Assembly (NCBI GenBank): GCA_037954665.1
Contig: JBBMOL010000140.1
Coordinates: 124,001 to 188,000 of the forward strand
DNA length: 64,000 nucleotides
Source: Laguncularia racemosa
Lineage: Eukaryota; Streptophyta; Magnoliopsida; Myrtales; Combretaceae
Reading direction: 5' to 3'
Shown piece by piece: positions 11,753-23,129 of this stretch (the first letter of the stretch is position 1; each line of letters starts with the position of its first letter). The notes beneath the pieces were generated by a model. That model was given only the letters and a program-made list of their open reading frames with translations, was not told where the DNA came from and ran no database searches. Made by a program: the position numbers and the translations under genes.

Positions 11753-12508
11753 TGATGTGCCTAAACACACTTAAAAGCACGTCCAAAAGACTTAAGAATA
11801 ATTATCTCAAGTCAAGGCAAAATCGGATCAAAAAATAGCACTTTTCAAATGAACCCTAATGATGAAAGGATGAAATTCAAACAACCAATGATATAATCAG
11901 AATACTTCAATGAAAATGCCTTCTAACAACATTATAATTTCATGTAATCCACGCAAATGAAGCCTCAATTTGACAAAGAAAAACCATAAAATATGAATCC
12001 TTTTCCAATGGTAAAAATCACGTTATCAAGGAAATCCTTAAAGATGAATTAGATCAATATGATAATTCCTTCAAATAATCACAAGAATTCGTGAATAACA
12101 ACAAGGATATCTGACCAAGAAATATCTCAATTCAACCCTAGATATGACACACTAGAGACGAAAAGAAATCACAACAAAATGAAATTGGTATAACTCACAA
12201 TTTCAAGATGTTGCACTAGCCACAATTTCAACTCTTGGGATTGAAATTGATAAGAGTTTGGAACCAAGGTATGAACCCTAATTCTCACATGAAAAGAGGT
12301 GTATAATCTACAAAATGATAAGCCCCTCAAACCCTCTCTTAAGCAAGTATTTATACTTGCTACTCCTAGGGTTAAAAAGTGCTCAAAATTACAAGTTTGC
12401 CACTTTTAAGGTAGCTAACCCTAAATGAAAGTTACAAAGAAATAAAAGTGTCCCAAAACCAAAATACAACTAAAATAGTTCATAAAATGAAAAATACATA
12501 AAAGAAAT

Positions 12509-13551
12509 TGATAGGAATAAAAATCCAACAAGACTTATCATTAGGGCAAGAACTAAAGGATTTCAAATCTTGGCGTTGAGGGCCCATTTTGAGCAGATCG
12601 ACCCCGGAATTATTTATATATTAACCACTTTTCTATTATTGTTGTATTGTGTATTCCAACAGGCACACTTATCATATTCTATAGGGCAATGGACAAACTC
12701 TCTCAGACTCAGCTTGTGGGTTATCCATGGACCAACCTGAACCGGCGATGAGTTGGGCCGATGGATCCTATAGAAGACCAGCATCTAGAAGACCATTTCT
12801 TTTATATATTTCTTCTTTTATGAACTATTTTTGGTTGTATTTGGTTTTGGGACACTTTTATTTCCTTGTAATTTTCATTTAGGGCTAGCCACCTTAAAAG
12901 TGGTAAACTTGTAATTTTGAGCACTTTTTAACCCTAGGAGTAGCAAGTATAAATACTTGCTTAAGAGAGGGTGTGAGGAGGCTTATTTTGCAGAACAAAC
13001 ACTTCACATTTCGTGAGAGGGCTTAGGGTTTTCCTAATTCCAAATTCTCTTATCAATTTCAATCCCAAGAAGTTGAAATTGTGGCGAGTGCAACATCTTG
13101 AAATTGTGAGTTATATCAATTTCATTTTGTTGTGATTTCTTTTCTTCTCTAGTGTGTCATATCTAGGGTTGAATTGAGATATTTCTTGGTCAGATATCCT
13201 TGTTGTTATTCACGAATTCTTGTGATTATTTGAAGGAATTATCATATTGATCCAATTCATCTTTAAGGATTTCCTTGATAACGTGATTTTCACCATTGGA
13301 AAGGGATTGTTTTGTTATGGTTTTTATTTGTCAAATTGAGGCTTCATTTGCGTGGATTACATGAAATTATAGTTTTGCTAGAAGGCATTTTCATTGAATT
13401 ATTCTGATTATATCATTGGTTGTTTGAATTTCATCCTTTCATCATTAGGGTTCATTTGAAAAGTGCCATTTTTGGATCCGATTTTGCCTTAACTTGAGAT
13501 AGTTTTTCTTAAGTCCTTTGGATGTGCTTTTAAGTGTGTTTAGGCTCATCA
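12509..13551 (+). mobile_element. C(+) solo LTR inside the C(-) LTR, TSD GAAAT
   Basis: A 1043-bp LTR, TGATAGGAATAAAAATCC...GGCTCATCA, with perfect TSDs GAAAT (12504-12508 and 13552-13556). It has the opposite orientation to the LTR of the same family that it interrupts, so the locus holds about 1 kb of inverted repeats in two arms. The TATA palindrome is at 12943-12960. The first ~190 bases remain open as a pol C-terminal tail (ARTKGFQILA...). Confidence 0.93.
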
Positions 13552-13556
13552 GAAAT

Positions 13557-13842
13557 GCTCTTCATGATGCCGGTCTTCTATAGGATCCATCAGCCCAGCT
13601 CATCGCCGGTTCAGGTTGGTCCATGGATAACCCACAAGCTGAGTTTAAGTGAGTTTGTCCATTGCCCTGTAAAGCATGATAAGTATTCCTATTGGAATAT
13701 AAAATACATGAATAAGATAAAAGAGGTTAGTATATAAATAATTCCGGGGTCGATTTGCTCAAAATGGGTCCTCATCGCCAAGATTCGAAATCCTTTAGTT
13801 ATTACCCTAATGATAAGTCTTGTCGGATTTTGATTCCTATCA
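13557..13842 (-). repeat. C(-) 3' LTR, U3-side remainder
   Basis: Reverse complement of the first ~286 bp of the C LTR (ends ..ttttgattcctatca). The other part is 11753-12508. It is directly followed by the minus-strand PPT (reverse complement GAGGCCCGAGGAGA, 13843-13856). Confidence 0.85.
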
Positions 13843-14729
13843 TCTCCTCGGGCCTCAAAAAGATTTGTCCTCAAATCTGGCAGATTGAATGCAGTAGAGA
13901 CTCTATTTTCTAAAAGCAATCCATCTGAAGAAGTATCTCTATAGAATCCCAATATCTGGAATACCATAGTTGGTGATTGTTTTCTCTCCTCCATTTCTAG
14001 GATGTATCTCATCTGCAACACAAACATGGACTCATTATCTACTGATGTCTCCCCTGTCTCAACCCATTCCATTGAATTTGTTTCCTCTTTTTCTGACTCA
14101 TCTATATGATGCTGATCCTCAGGGTCTTCTAATAGTTGGCCCAACTGCTCATTACCCTCTAAAACCTCTGAAGGTGAACATAACTGTCTTTGAACAGTCT
14201 GGCTCTCTAGTGGTCTGCTCGTCTGAGTATGATTATCAGGATCCTCTGAAGGTTGGCACATCGGTGTCTAAAAAATTTTATGCTCTAAGGGTTGGCTCGT
14301 GTCACTAGAGCCCTCAAGAACCTTTGAAGGTTGGCATACTTGCGTCTGCACAATTTGGTCCTCCCAATTTAGGTAATCATCTACGGAACCCCTACCATCA
14401 AATGAAGGCATCTGTAGCTTCGCACACTTTGGTCCTCGAAGTGGTCTAAATTCCCTGTCCGGGTATGGATTAAGCCCAAAATTATCATCTCTATCTTCCC
14501 TAAGAGCATGATAATCTCCCTTTACTCTAGGTGGTGCCATAAGGTTTACCACAGGTGGTAGCGGCAATGTCATCCTATCAATCCTTGTTGCTAATGTAGC
14601 AACAAGTGTGGAAAGGTCCCGAAGTTGCTCATCTAGAGTTCTTCCATTTGTATTTCGATGACTTAGTCTGCTACCCACTTGGCTATTGGCCTCATTGCCA
14701 ATTTACCCTTTCACACTATCATATGACAT
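13689..14729 (-). pseudogene. C(-) mosaic gag-pol remnant ORF
   Basis: Minus-strand frame starting at ATG 14729, with a stop after eight codons, then open to 14268 (one TAG) and on to 13689. In order: gag N-terminus like A (RTLDEQLRDLSTLVATLATR), the start of the gag core (YLNWEDQ), about three imperfect repeats of a CQPSEVLEG...PLE unit, a pol linker (FVLQMRYILEM, homologous to D at 2620-2660), and the pol end (PDLRTNLFEARGDD). It then runs about 50 codons into the LTR. No catalytic domain is left. The repeats and near-open frame are unusual for a dead element; a structural Gag-like product is possible but unproven. Confidence 0.7.
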
Positions 14730-15866
14730 GTTTGTGGATGCGATTTATCTAAAGTACAAATGTAATCTCAAATAATTTGTAGCACACTCCCTTCACTTCA
14801 CCACGTCACAATAACAAGTTTGGATAACAACACACACACTTATACACCCACAGTGCAACAAGTCACCAATGCAATAAATACTTTTTATCACTTCAAGTTT
14901 ATTAGAATAAGTGAAGCACAAATAAATACTTCTCAGTAGTTAAGAAATTAAATTCAACTCACAAGTGTTGAAGTAATAAGTTCAATTACTTTCACACTTT
15001 AATGTTTGTTTTTGAATTCAAATTCTGCTACTTCAATTTTCCTTTATTGCCACGGTTTCACACCTACAATTGATCTTGATGTGCAGCACCTTTAATCCAC
15101 ATAAATCCACAAATTTACACCACCACACACACCTTCAATCACGGTGAACTCACTCCACCAATAACTCCACGGCAACAACACAAACAACAACAACAATTAA
15201 GATGTATCACTTCCACGGCAACAACAAGGTGAATATTGATTACAAGTAGTCTTCAACTTCCATGGAAAATAATGAAGACAAAAGATTAATAAGTAGATTT
15301 CCCAAAATGAATTCTGAATCCCACTATAGGCAGCAACTTTCAATTTGAAATTCAAATAACTTCACTTATTGCAAGCCTTCCTCAATTGGTAACAATGAAT
15401 TCAAATTCAAAAAGCAATCATTAACTCCCACAACTTAATTGCATATGATTTGAATTCAAATAATTCCTTACTAATCAAACTTAATGTAATCTGCAAATTG
15501 TACTTCACAAATTCAGAATTACACAATGGAATTCAAAGACAACAAACAACACAACTCCTCACGCCATAAGCTACTTCACGGCAACAATTGGTAAGTTTCA
15601 CAATTTCAAAAAAAATTTGCTAAAGTAACTTCACTTTGTACTTCTGCTCTTCCACATGAATTAGTGTCCACAAAGTGATATAATAATCTTCCCAAATCAA
15701 CTCCAACAACCAGCAAATCAATTCCTAATTCAAAACAATTTCGCAATATCAAACAACAACAACAACACAATTTCGGTTTTCACTTGATCAACCCTATTTG
15801 ATGATCACTTCCACGAAATTGAATACAACCAATTCCCTTCTCCCAACAAGAGCTCTGATACCAAAA
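14730..15866 (-). other. C(-) leader and PBS, non-coding
   Basis: About 1.1 kb between the gag ATG and the 5' LTR. It has the same composition as the A leader, including a ccacggcaacaacaacaa repeat near 15160-15230 that mirrors the ttgttgttgccgtgg repeats of A. A PBS-like sequence lies at 15852-15863. No gene is seen. Confidence 0.65.
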
Positions 15867-16888
15867 TTATGTGCCTAATTCCACTTAAGCACAATCAAAA
15901 GAATCAAGGAAAAACACCTTAATTCATAAAACACAAACCGGTTCAATTGAGGGTGATTTCATGTGAAGATTTGATGGAAAAATGATGATCCAATGATATA
16001 ATTGTAATCTCTAATGATAATTTAACCAAATAACCACAATAAGGCTTGAGAATCACGTGGAAATCAGATCAAAAAGAAGCAACACAAACCATGAATTCCA
16101 CTTCCCCTTTCAATACCAAATTCACGTCACAATGCACTAAAAATGATAGTGAATTCAATAACTAAAAGAACAATCAATCTTACAAGATTGATGTCAACGA
16201 ATTACAATAACCAATAAGTCCAAGAAAGATTCAAATCTACCCTAGATATGACTCACTAGAGAAGAAATGAACAACAACAAAGATGAATCGATATTACTCA
16301 CGATTTCTCCTTGTTGCACACGCCACAATTCCAACTTCTTGGAGTTGAAATTGATAAGAGAATTTTGGAATTAGGAAACCCTAAGCCCTCTCACGAAAAT
16401 GTGAAGTTTTTTTCTGCAAAATTAAGCTCCCTAAACCCTCTCTTAAGCAAGTATTTATACTTGCTACTTCTAGGGTTAAAAAAGTGCTCAAAATTACAAG
16501 TTTGCCACTTTTAAGGTGGCTAACCCTAAATGAAAGTTACATGGAAATAAAAGTGTCCCAAAACCAAAATACAACTAAAATAGTTCATAAAATGAAAAAT
16601 ACATAAAAGAAATGCTCTTCATGATGCCGGTCTTCTGTAGGATCCATCGGCCCAGCTCATCGCCGGTTCAGGTCGGTCCATGGATAACCCACAAGCTGAG
16701 TTTAAGTGAGTTTGTCCATTGCCCTGTAAAGCATGATAAGTATTCCTGTTGGAATATAAAATACATGAATAAGATAAAAGAGGTTAGTATATAAATAATT
16801 CCGGGGTCGATTTGCTCAAAATGGGTAGATTCGAAATCCTTTAGTTATTACCCTAATGATAAGTCTTGTCGGATTTTGATTCCTATCA
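15867..16888 (-). repeat. 5' LTR of C(-)
   Basis: 1022 bp. The left terminus is TTATGTGCC (mutated from TGATGTGCC) and the right terminus ATTCCTATCA. TATA palindrome at 16447-16464. Confidence 0.9.
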
Positions 16889-17188
16889 ATTTAAGTGTGA
16901 AAGTTATTAAGTATTATTACTTAAACACTTGCTTAGTTAAATTCAATAACTTGCAACTTGGAAGTGTTTAATTGTTGCTTCAATTTATTGTTTCTATAAT
17001 TGAAGTGTAGGGAATAATGTGTTGCATTGGTTACTTGTAGCACCGTAGGCGTACAAGTGTGTGTGAGTTGCTGTGGTGTGTGAAGTTAAAATAAAGTTGT
17101 GTGGCGAGTGAAGTGTTGTTATAGTGAAGGGAGTGTGCTACAATTGTTTTAGACTATATTTATACTTCGACTAATCAAATCCACAACC

Positions 17189-17872
17189 ATGTCAAATGAT
17201 AGTGTGAATGGAAATGAGGCCAATAGCCAAGTTGGTGGAGGATAGGGTCATTGTACTATAGGTAGGAGAACTTTGGAGGAACAGCTTCAGGACCTCACCA
17301 CTATTGTTGCTACACTAGCAACAAGGATTAACAAGATGACGATGCCACAACCACCAGTCGCAAATCCTCAGGCACCACCACCTAGAGTAGCTCCTCAAAA
17401 TGTTTAAAGGGAGGGAACAGTAGGAGGAGTAAACATGGAAAGGAGAGTGGAAGGAGATCATCATGCCTTTAGGGAGGAGAGGGATGATAATTTTAGGGTC
17501 AATCCTTACCTCAATAGGGATTTCGAGCCACCTAGCAGTCTAGAATATATGAAGCTATAGATGCCTTCAATTGATGGCAGGGGTTCAGCAGATGACTATC
17601 TAGATTGAGAGGATAAGGTTGAGGGCCTTTTAGAGTGTTATGAGATAGATGATAACACCAAAGTTCGTCTTGCTACAATTGAGTTCATAGGGTATGTTGC
17701 CTTGTGGTGGAAGAATTTCGTGATCAGTAGGTGAAGGGATGGAGAGGTTGAAATTCACACATGAAGAGACATGAAAAGTGTTATGAGGAAGAGGTTCATT
17801 ACTGAGAACTATAGGCAGAAACGATTTATACGTCTATGGACATTAAGATAGGGAGGCAAAACAGTGGATGAC
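17189..17872 (+). pseudogene. Element B gag, part 1
   Basis: Starts at ATG 17189 (MSNDSVNGNEANSQVGGG). It follows A gag: TLEEQLQDLTTIVATLATR, EERDDNF, a YEIDDNTKVRLATIEFIGY core, and ends ..GGKTVDD where H1 inserted (TSD ATGAC 17868-17872). Several stops are TAG or TGA at W and Q positions. It continues at 24769. Confidence 0.85.
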
Positions 17873-19443
17873 TGATGGGTGTCGAATCCAACAAAAATAA
17901 AACCTACTCCTAGACAATTATATGATTTGCATATAGTGGTGAGTAGGGTCGAATCCACAGAGATTGGTTAAATTAATTTCTATCTAAGGAGAATAAAAAG
18001 GAAAAGGAAAATGGGGGGTTTGGTTTGTGAATCGAATAAAGTTAAAACAAGATAAGAAAATTGAATATTGATAAAAGCCTAGCCAAAGGAATCAAGATAG
18101 TTTAATTCAAGGAATTGATCATCGATGCAAATGTTCTCTATTCTTGTTCCTAGATAAACTGGTTATGGTTATTAACAAGCTCTAACAACCTATCTCTTCG
18201 TACTTCCTCGATAACCAAGAGAAGCTCTTTGATTATTTCTCTTATCAATTAGACAATCCTAGATAAGCGCTTAGGATTTAATCTACCAATAGCATTAAAA
18301 TCTAGAGAGACCACCAATTCATGCCAGTAGATTATAAGATAACCTATTTAAACATGATCACATACCTCCATAACATGAATTGGATCATCTCTTTTATTAC
18401 CAAACATGTTATTGCATCACTAAGACTAGAACAATCAAACAATTATGGATTTGACGTGCTAGTTGACAATATATTAACTTGCTAATTGAGTAGAAGAGCT
18501 CTATTCATTCCAATCAACAAAGATAATAATGACAAAACGATCAGAAGATATATGAATACCCGAAAGCAAAGAATAGAATAAATACAAGTCAATTAGACCT
18601 CACAATTCGTGGAGAATTAAACATCTATGACCCTTTGGCTAGAAAAGTAGCTTAGTTACTCATGTTCATCAATAAAATGAAAATAAAAAGTAGAAACATC
18701 ATGAACCCGGTTGCCTGCTCTGCCTCCAAGATGATCCAAGGTTCTTCAAGATCCAAAGATTCAAAAGTTGTCCTCACCCTCTAGGGTTGGTTCTATTTAT
18801 ATTGTTGGAGGGATGGCATGTGATCTTTTGCTAGCAAGATACGAAAATATCTTTCCTTTTCCAAGTAGATTTCGAGAAGTGAATCTTCGTCTGCCTGGCA
18901 CGCCTTACCACACGGCAGTGGGTCAAGCCGTGCCTTCCTCTGTGCATAATTCACGTATCATCTTCCGTGTCCAATGTGTAGCACGGTTCACACCACGGCT
19001 AGATCCTAGGCCGTGTCATCCTCTGTGCATAATCAACAAGTCTTCTCCTTGGCACGTCTAGCTTCCACCACGGCTTCAAGCACGGTTTCTCCCACGGCCG
19101 TGCCCTAAGCCGTGTCTCTCTCTGTTGAAAGTCCTCATTTCCACCTTCTTGTCCAGTGTGTAACACGGTTTGCGCCATGGTCGTGCCTCAAACCGTGCTT
19201 CCGATACACGGCCGTGTACTTCAATTACACGCCCATGTACTTCCCTCCGGCGGTGTAAATCCTTGTCTTTGAACCAAGTTGTAGATGGCTTCTCTAATTT
19301 ACTTGAATTAGCATCCTTGACTCCATTTAACCTGATTTATAACCATAATAGAATTAAGTACCATTTCCTTATGATTTCTATAAAATAAATAAAAATTTAA
19401 CACAATTTATACTATAAAGATTGAGTATAAAATGGCTCTATCA
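17873..19443 (-). repeat. 3' LTR of H1
   Basis: 1571 bp, matches 23130-24763. Its 18890-19260 part is rich in CACGG/CCGTG motifs, including acacggccgtgtac. Confidence 0.92.
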
Positions 19444-20810
19444 AATTCCCCCACACTTAAACTCTTGCTTGTCCTCAAGCAATTTCATCAAATCAATTGA
19501 GAAATATATCATAGATTATACAAACTTTCTTTTCATCATTCCAAGCATCTATTCATTTGTAATTCATGACTTGTAATTTTAATGTCTACTACTTCAACCA
19601 AACCGATTTCCTGTGATCAAATTACCATGGACAAAATTTAATAGCTAATCTAAACAAAACAAACTTTAATCCTCACGTTTAGCAAAAGAATTTTTATTCT
19701 AAAAGTAAATACTTAATCCACTAAGGAAAAACACCCAATTAAACTTCATTGGATATTATCAAGCATATAATCCTTGCAGTATAAAGTAAAAGCATATGGT
19801 ATAAGCTCCTTGCTAGATATTCTCCCTTTTATACATCTTTGTTTTATTCAATGAATGTTTACATTCATGTTCTTTTGATTTATTCAAGCATCTATTTTGA
19901 CGGGTTTTTACCCGCTTCTTTTCATGAAACTTTTGCCTTTTTCGCCCTTATCGTTATAGTGAGTTCATTGAGCCAGCAACATCCCGAGCTCATCACTCAA
20001 GTGACCGGGTTTTGAGAAACCCTTACAGACTCTTCCTCACTCTAACATTCAAGTTTGAATACTCTTAACTCAATTAGTTGAATCATTGGAGTAATGGCTA
20101 TGCTTGATTTTTTTTTATTTTTTTTTTACTAAGTGTTATGATTACTTTACAAACAACTTCAAAGAGTATATAGTAGCTAATATAACCTAGAAGTAAACTT
20201 GTTTATTTTTCACTTAGGACTCGACTTACTCTTAGACTTCCAATTCTAAAGCTAAATACAAAGTAAATTTGTTTCTTAAAGATTTCACTACTTAATTTTA
20301 ACCATGTATTCTAATCACAGCAGTGGGTGAGTAAAGCATTTGAACAAGTCAATTTCACATTGTGTAGATGCTTATTATAACATTTAGTACAATCTCTAGA
20401 TTTCATGATAAGTTTGAAAAAATTTGGCTTAAAATTGCTTAAGGACAAACATTCAGAGTATAAGTTAGTTCTCTATTCTCTATATTTTATTATCCTCTCC
20501 CCCACACTTAGCTTGAACAGTGTCCTCACTGTTCCTAATTTAGCACAAATGAAAAAGGAATTAACAACTCAAGGAACATTAGAGAATAAGATAAACGAAA
20601 TACTAGTACTTCCCTAGTATTGGAGTTTTCCCCTTAAGCTTTGGAAAGTGTCATCTAATGATGTGTATCCTTGCTGCAGCTGATCCAAAGAGTTCAAAAC
20701 TACACTAAAATAAAAACAAACTAAACTAAAACAAAACAAAACTAAAGAATTTTATTTTATTTTTTTACATGGGTTGCCTCCCATGAAGCGCCTTTCTTTA
20801 ACGTCTTTGG
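19444..20810 (-). other. H1 3' non-coding segment and polypurine tract
   Basis: Next to the 3' LTR lies the PPT (reverse complement AAGTGTGGGGGAATT, 19444-19458). The rest has no coding. It contains poly-T tracts (20108-20127) and a conserved ttgcctcccatgaagcgcc block near 20773 that I associate with the 3' region of Athila-like elements. The same layout occurs in H2 (56840-58277). Confidence 0.7.
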
Positions 20811-23078
20811 CTAGACGTTCCTGGCTGGATGTTCGGATAAGGATTTTGATTCCAGCTTGGGTGCCTGTGGTGATGGGTTAATAACATCCGCAACAAAAAC
20901 AGTGGAAATATCGTTAGGATGTTTCATGGCATCATAAATGTTAAATTTAATCACTTCACCATCAAATTCCATAGTGAGGGTGCCATCATTTACATCAATT
21001 TTCGTTTTAGAAGTCTTAAGGAATGGTCGCCCTAATAATATCAGTGATGAAGTATGAGAATCACTATCATCCATGTCAAGCACATAAAAATCAGCAGGAA
21101 AGACCAACCCATTGACTTGAACTAAAACATCCTCTAAAACTCCTTGAGGATAAACATTGGACTTGTCAGCAAGTTGAACAATGACACCCGTTTCCTTCAA
21201 GGGACCAACATTTAAACGTTGATAAACAGACAAAGGCATGACATTGATAGAAGCTCCTAAATCACACATGGCTTTAGCGATTCCAAGATTACCTATTTTG
21301 CAAGGAATAGTAAACATACCTGGATCCTTGCATTTAGGAGGAAGCTTCTTCTGAATAATAGCTGAAACATTTTCACTCACACTAATCTTTTCATTGCCTT
21401 TCAGCTTCCTTTTGTTAGTGCATAAGTCTTTGAAAAATCTAGCATAGCGCGGTATTTGCTTAATTGCATCAAGCAAAGGAATATTTACCTCGACTTTGCG
21501 AAAAGTTTCCAGAATCTCTTTTTCTTCCGCTTCATTCTTGGATTTCGCCAATCTGGAGGGGAAAGGAGGTGGTATCAATGTGACCTTTGATGGCTCAACT
21601 AGAGACTTGCTAATCTGGTTGCCCTGCTGGCTTGGAGTCGAAATCTCTTTCTTGGTCTCCTCCTCAAGATTAGACGGATGTCCTTTCTTATTTAGTCCCT
21701 GCAATTCTATTCCACTTCTCAAGGTAATTGCATTAATGCTTTGCTTCGGGTTTGTAATAGTTTGAGAAGGTAACTTACCTTGAGTTTCTAACCTATTGAC
21801 AGCAGAAGCAAGTTGGCTTACCTGATTTTCCAAGTTTTGAATGCTTTACTTTGTTTCCTCCTGAAATTGTTTGGTATTAACAGCGAGAGACTTAACAATG
21901 TCCTCAAGAGACATACCTAAAGTGGAAGGAGCTTGAGGTACTTGGTGTGATGACTTAAGCTGGAATTGTTGGAATTGTTGTGGGTTATTGCCATATCGGA
22001 TGTTAGGATGATCCCTCCATCTAGGATTGTAAGTATTCGAGTAGGGGTCATACTTCCTTTGCGGTTGTCCTGGAAATCCGCCTACAGCATTGGCGTGTTC
22101 ATGGTTGTCATCTTGCAATGTGGGGCACATGTCGGTCGGATGATTAGGAGCAGCACAAATTTCACAAGCCTTCACCTACTGTGTTTTTCCAAGAGCTAGC
22201 TGCTGCATAAGGGAGGTTAGATTAGAAATTTGATGTTCAAGGTTAGACACACTTACCTCATTTACCTTCCTTGAAGATGTATCATGCCTATACCCAAATT
22301 GTTGCGAATTGGCAGCCATAATGGAGATCAATTCCCTAGCTTGACCAGGGGTTTTGTTTACTATGGCGCCTCCACTTGCAGCATCCATCATCTTTCATTC
22401 CATCAGAAGTAAGCCTTCGTAGAGATATTGGATGAGGAGTTGTTCAGATATCCCATGTTGTGGGCAGCTTGCACACAGTTGCTTGAACCTCTCCCAATAC
22501 TCATGAAGAGTCTCGGTGTCCCTCGGTTTGATACCACAAATTTCTCTTCTTATACCAGCGGCTCTGGAAGCGGGGAAGAATTTATCCAAGAAGAGTCTCA
22601 CCATATCAGTCCATGTGGTTATAGAACCTGGAGGCAAATAAAACAACCAATCTTTAGCTTTAGTACTTAAAGAAAATGGAAAAGCGCGTAGCTTGATTTA
22701 ATTGTCAGTTATTCCTTGCGGCCTCATACTAGAACACACCATATGAAACTCTTTCAAATGTTTATGAGGATCTTCATCCTCAAGACCATGAAAGGTGGGT
22801 AGCAGATGTATCAACCCAGATTTTAACTCGAATTCCACGACTAGTTCGGGGTAGTGAATACAAAGTGGTTGTTGATTCACATCCGGCGCAGCCAACTCTC
22901 GCAATGTTCTCTCGGGATTTGCCATATCGTCTTCTTTTTCAGAATCAATGGATGAATCAGAAAAATCCGATGCTAAGTTCAGTCTAGTGGATGATCCAAC
23001 TTCTTGTTGCAGCCTCTTTAGAGTCTTCTCAATCTCCGGATTATAAGTTAGTTCACCTGTCTGAGAAGAATGAGTCAT
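20811..23078 (-). pseudogene. H1 gag-aspartic protease polyprotein, four in-frame stops
   Basis: One frame from ATG 23078 (MTHSSQTGELTYNPE) to the stop at 20811, about 755 codons. Gag core: LLPTFHGLEDEDPHKHLKEF, then DWLFYLPPGSITTW, then HEYWERFKQLC. A C-x2-C zinc-knuckle-like segment (CEICAAPNHPTDMC) follows. A coiled segment (NLENQVSQLASAVNRLE) and a retropepsin-like domain close it, with DLGASINVMPLSVY in place of D-T/S-G and ILLGRPFLKT. Frame is kept throughout. The only breaks are four stops, at the DN/IKL, ME/KMM, TQ/VKA and TK/SIQ positions. Comparison with H2 shows each is a C-to-T change (CAA, CGA, CAG, CAA). No pol follows. Confidence 0.9.
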
Positions 23079-23106
23079 ACAAGAATAGTAATAAATTTGA
23101 CACCAA

Positions 23107-23124
23107 TCCCCGGCAACGGCGCCA
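23107..23124 (-). other. H1 primer binding site, tRNA-Asp type
   Basis: The reverse complement reads TGGCGCCGTTGCCGGGGA, the Athila/Tat-type site, five bases from the 5' LTR (23130). Confidence 0.88.
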
Positions 23125-23129
23125 AAATT

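Larger units (their letters stand above)
11753..16888 (-). mobile_element. C(-): internally deleted LTR retrotransposon, TSD ATTTA
   Basis: 3' LTR on the left (11753-12508 plus 13557-13842, split by a solo LTR) and 5' LTR on the right (15867-16888, 1022 bp). Perfect TSDs ATTTA lie at 11748-11752 and 16889-16893. The internal region is only about 2.0 kb. It holds a degenerate PBS (reverse complement of gctctgatacca at 15852-15863), a 1.1-kb leader, and a short mosaic ORF joining gag N-terminus, a pol linker and the extreme pol C-terminus. Protease, RT and integrase are missing. It inserted in the leader of B. Confidence 0.92.

Noticed and set aside
18768..19061. Plus-strand reading frame repeated at 24025-24318, and related frames at 56173-56567 and 61540-61934
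   Set aside because: They lie inside the minus-strand H LTRs and follow the CACGG-rich repeats. They recur only because the LTRs recur and have no protein-like features.
21496..21765. Plus-strand frames opposite the H1 and H2 gag-protease (also 21966-22199, 22428-22670 and 59874-60116)
   Set aside because: Antisense shadows of a well-supported minus-strand polyprotein frame.
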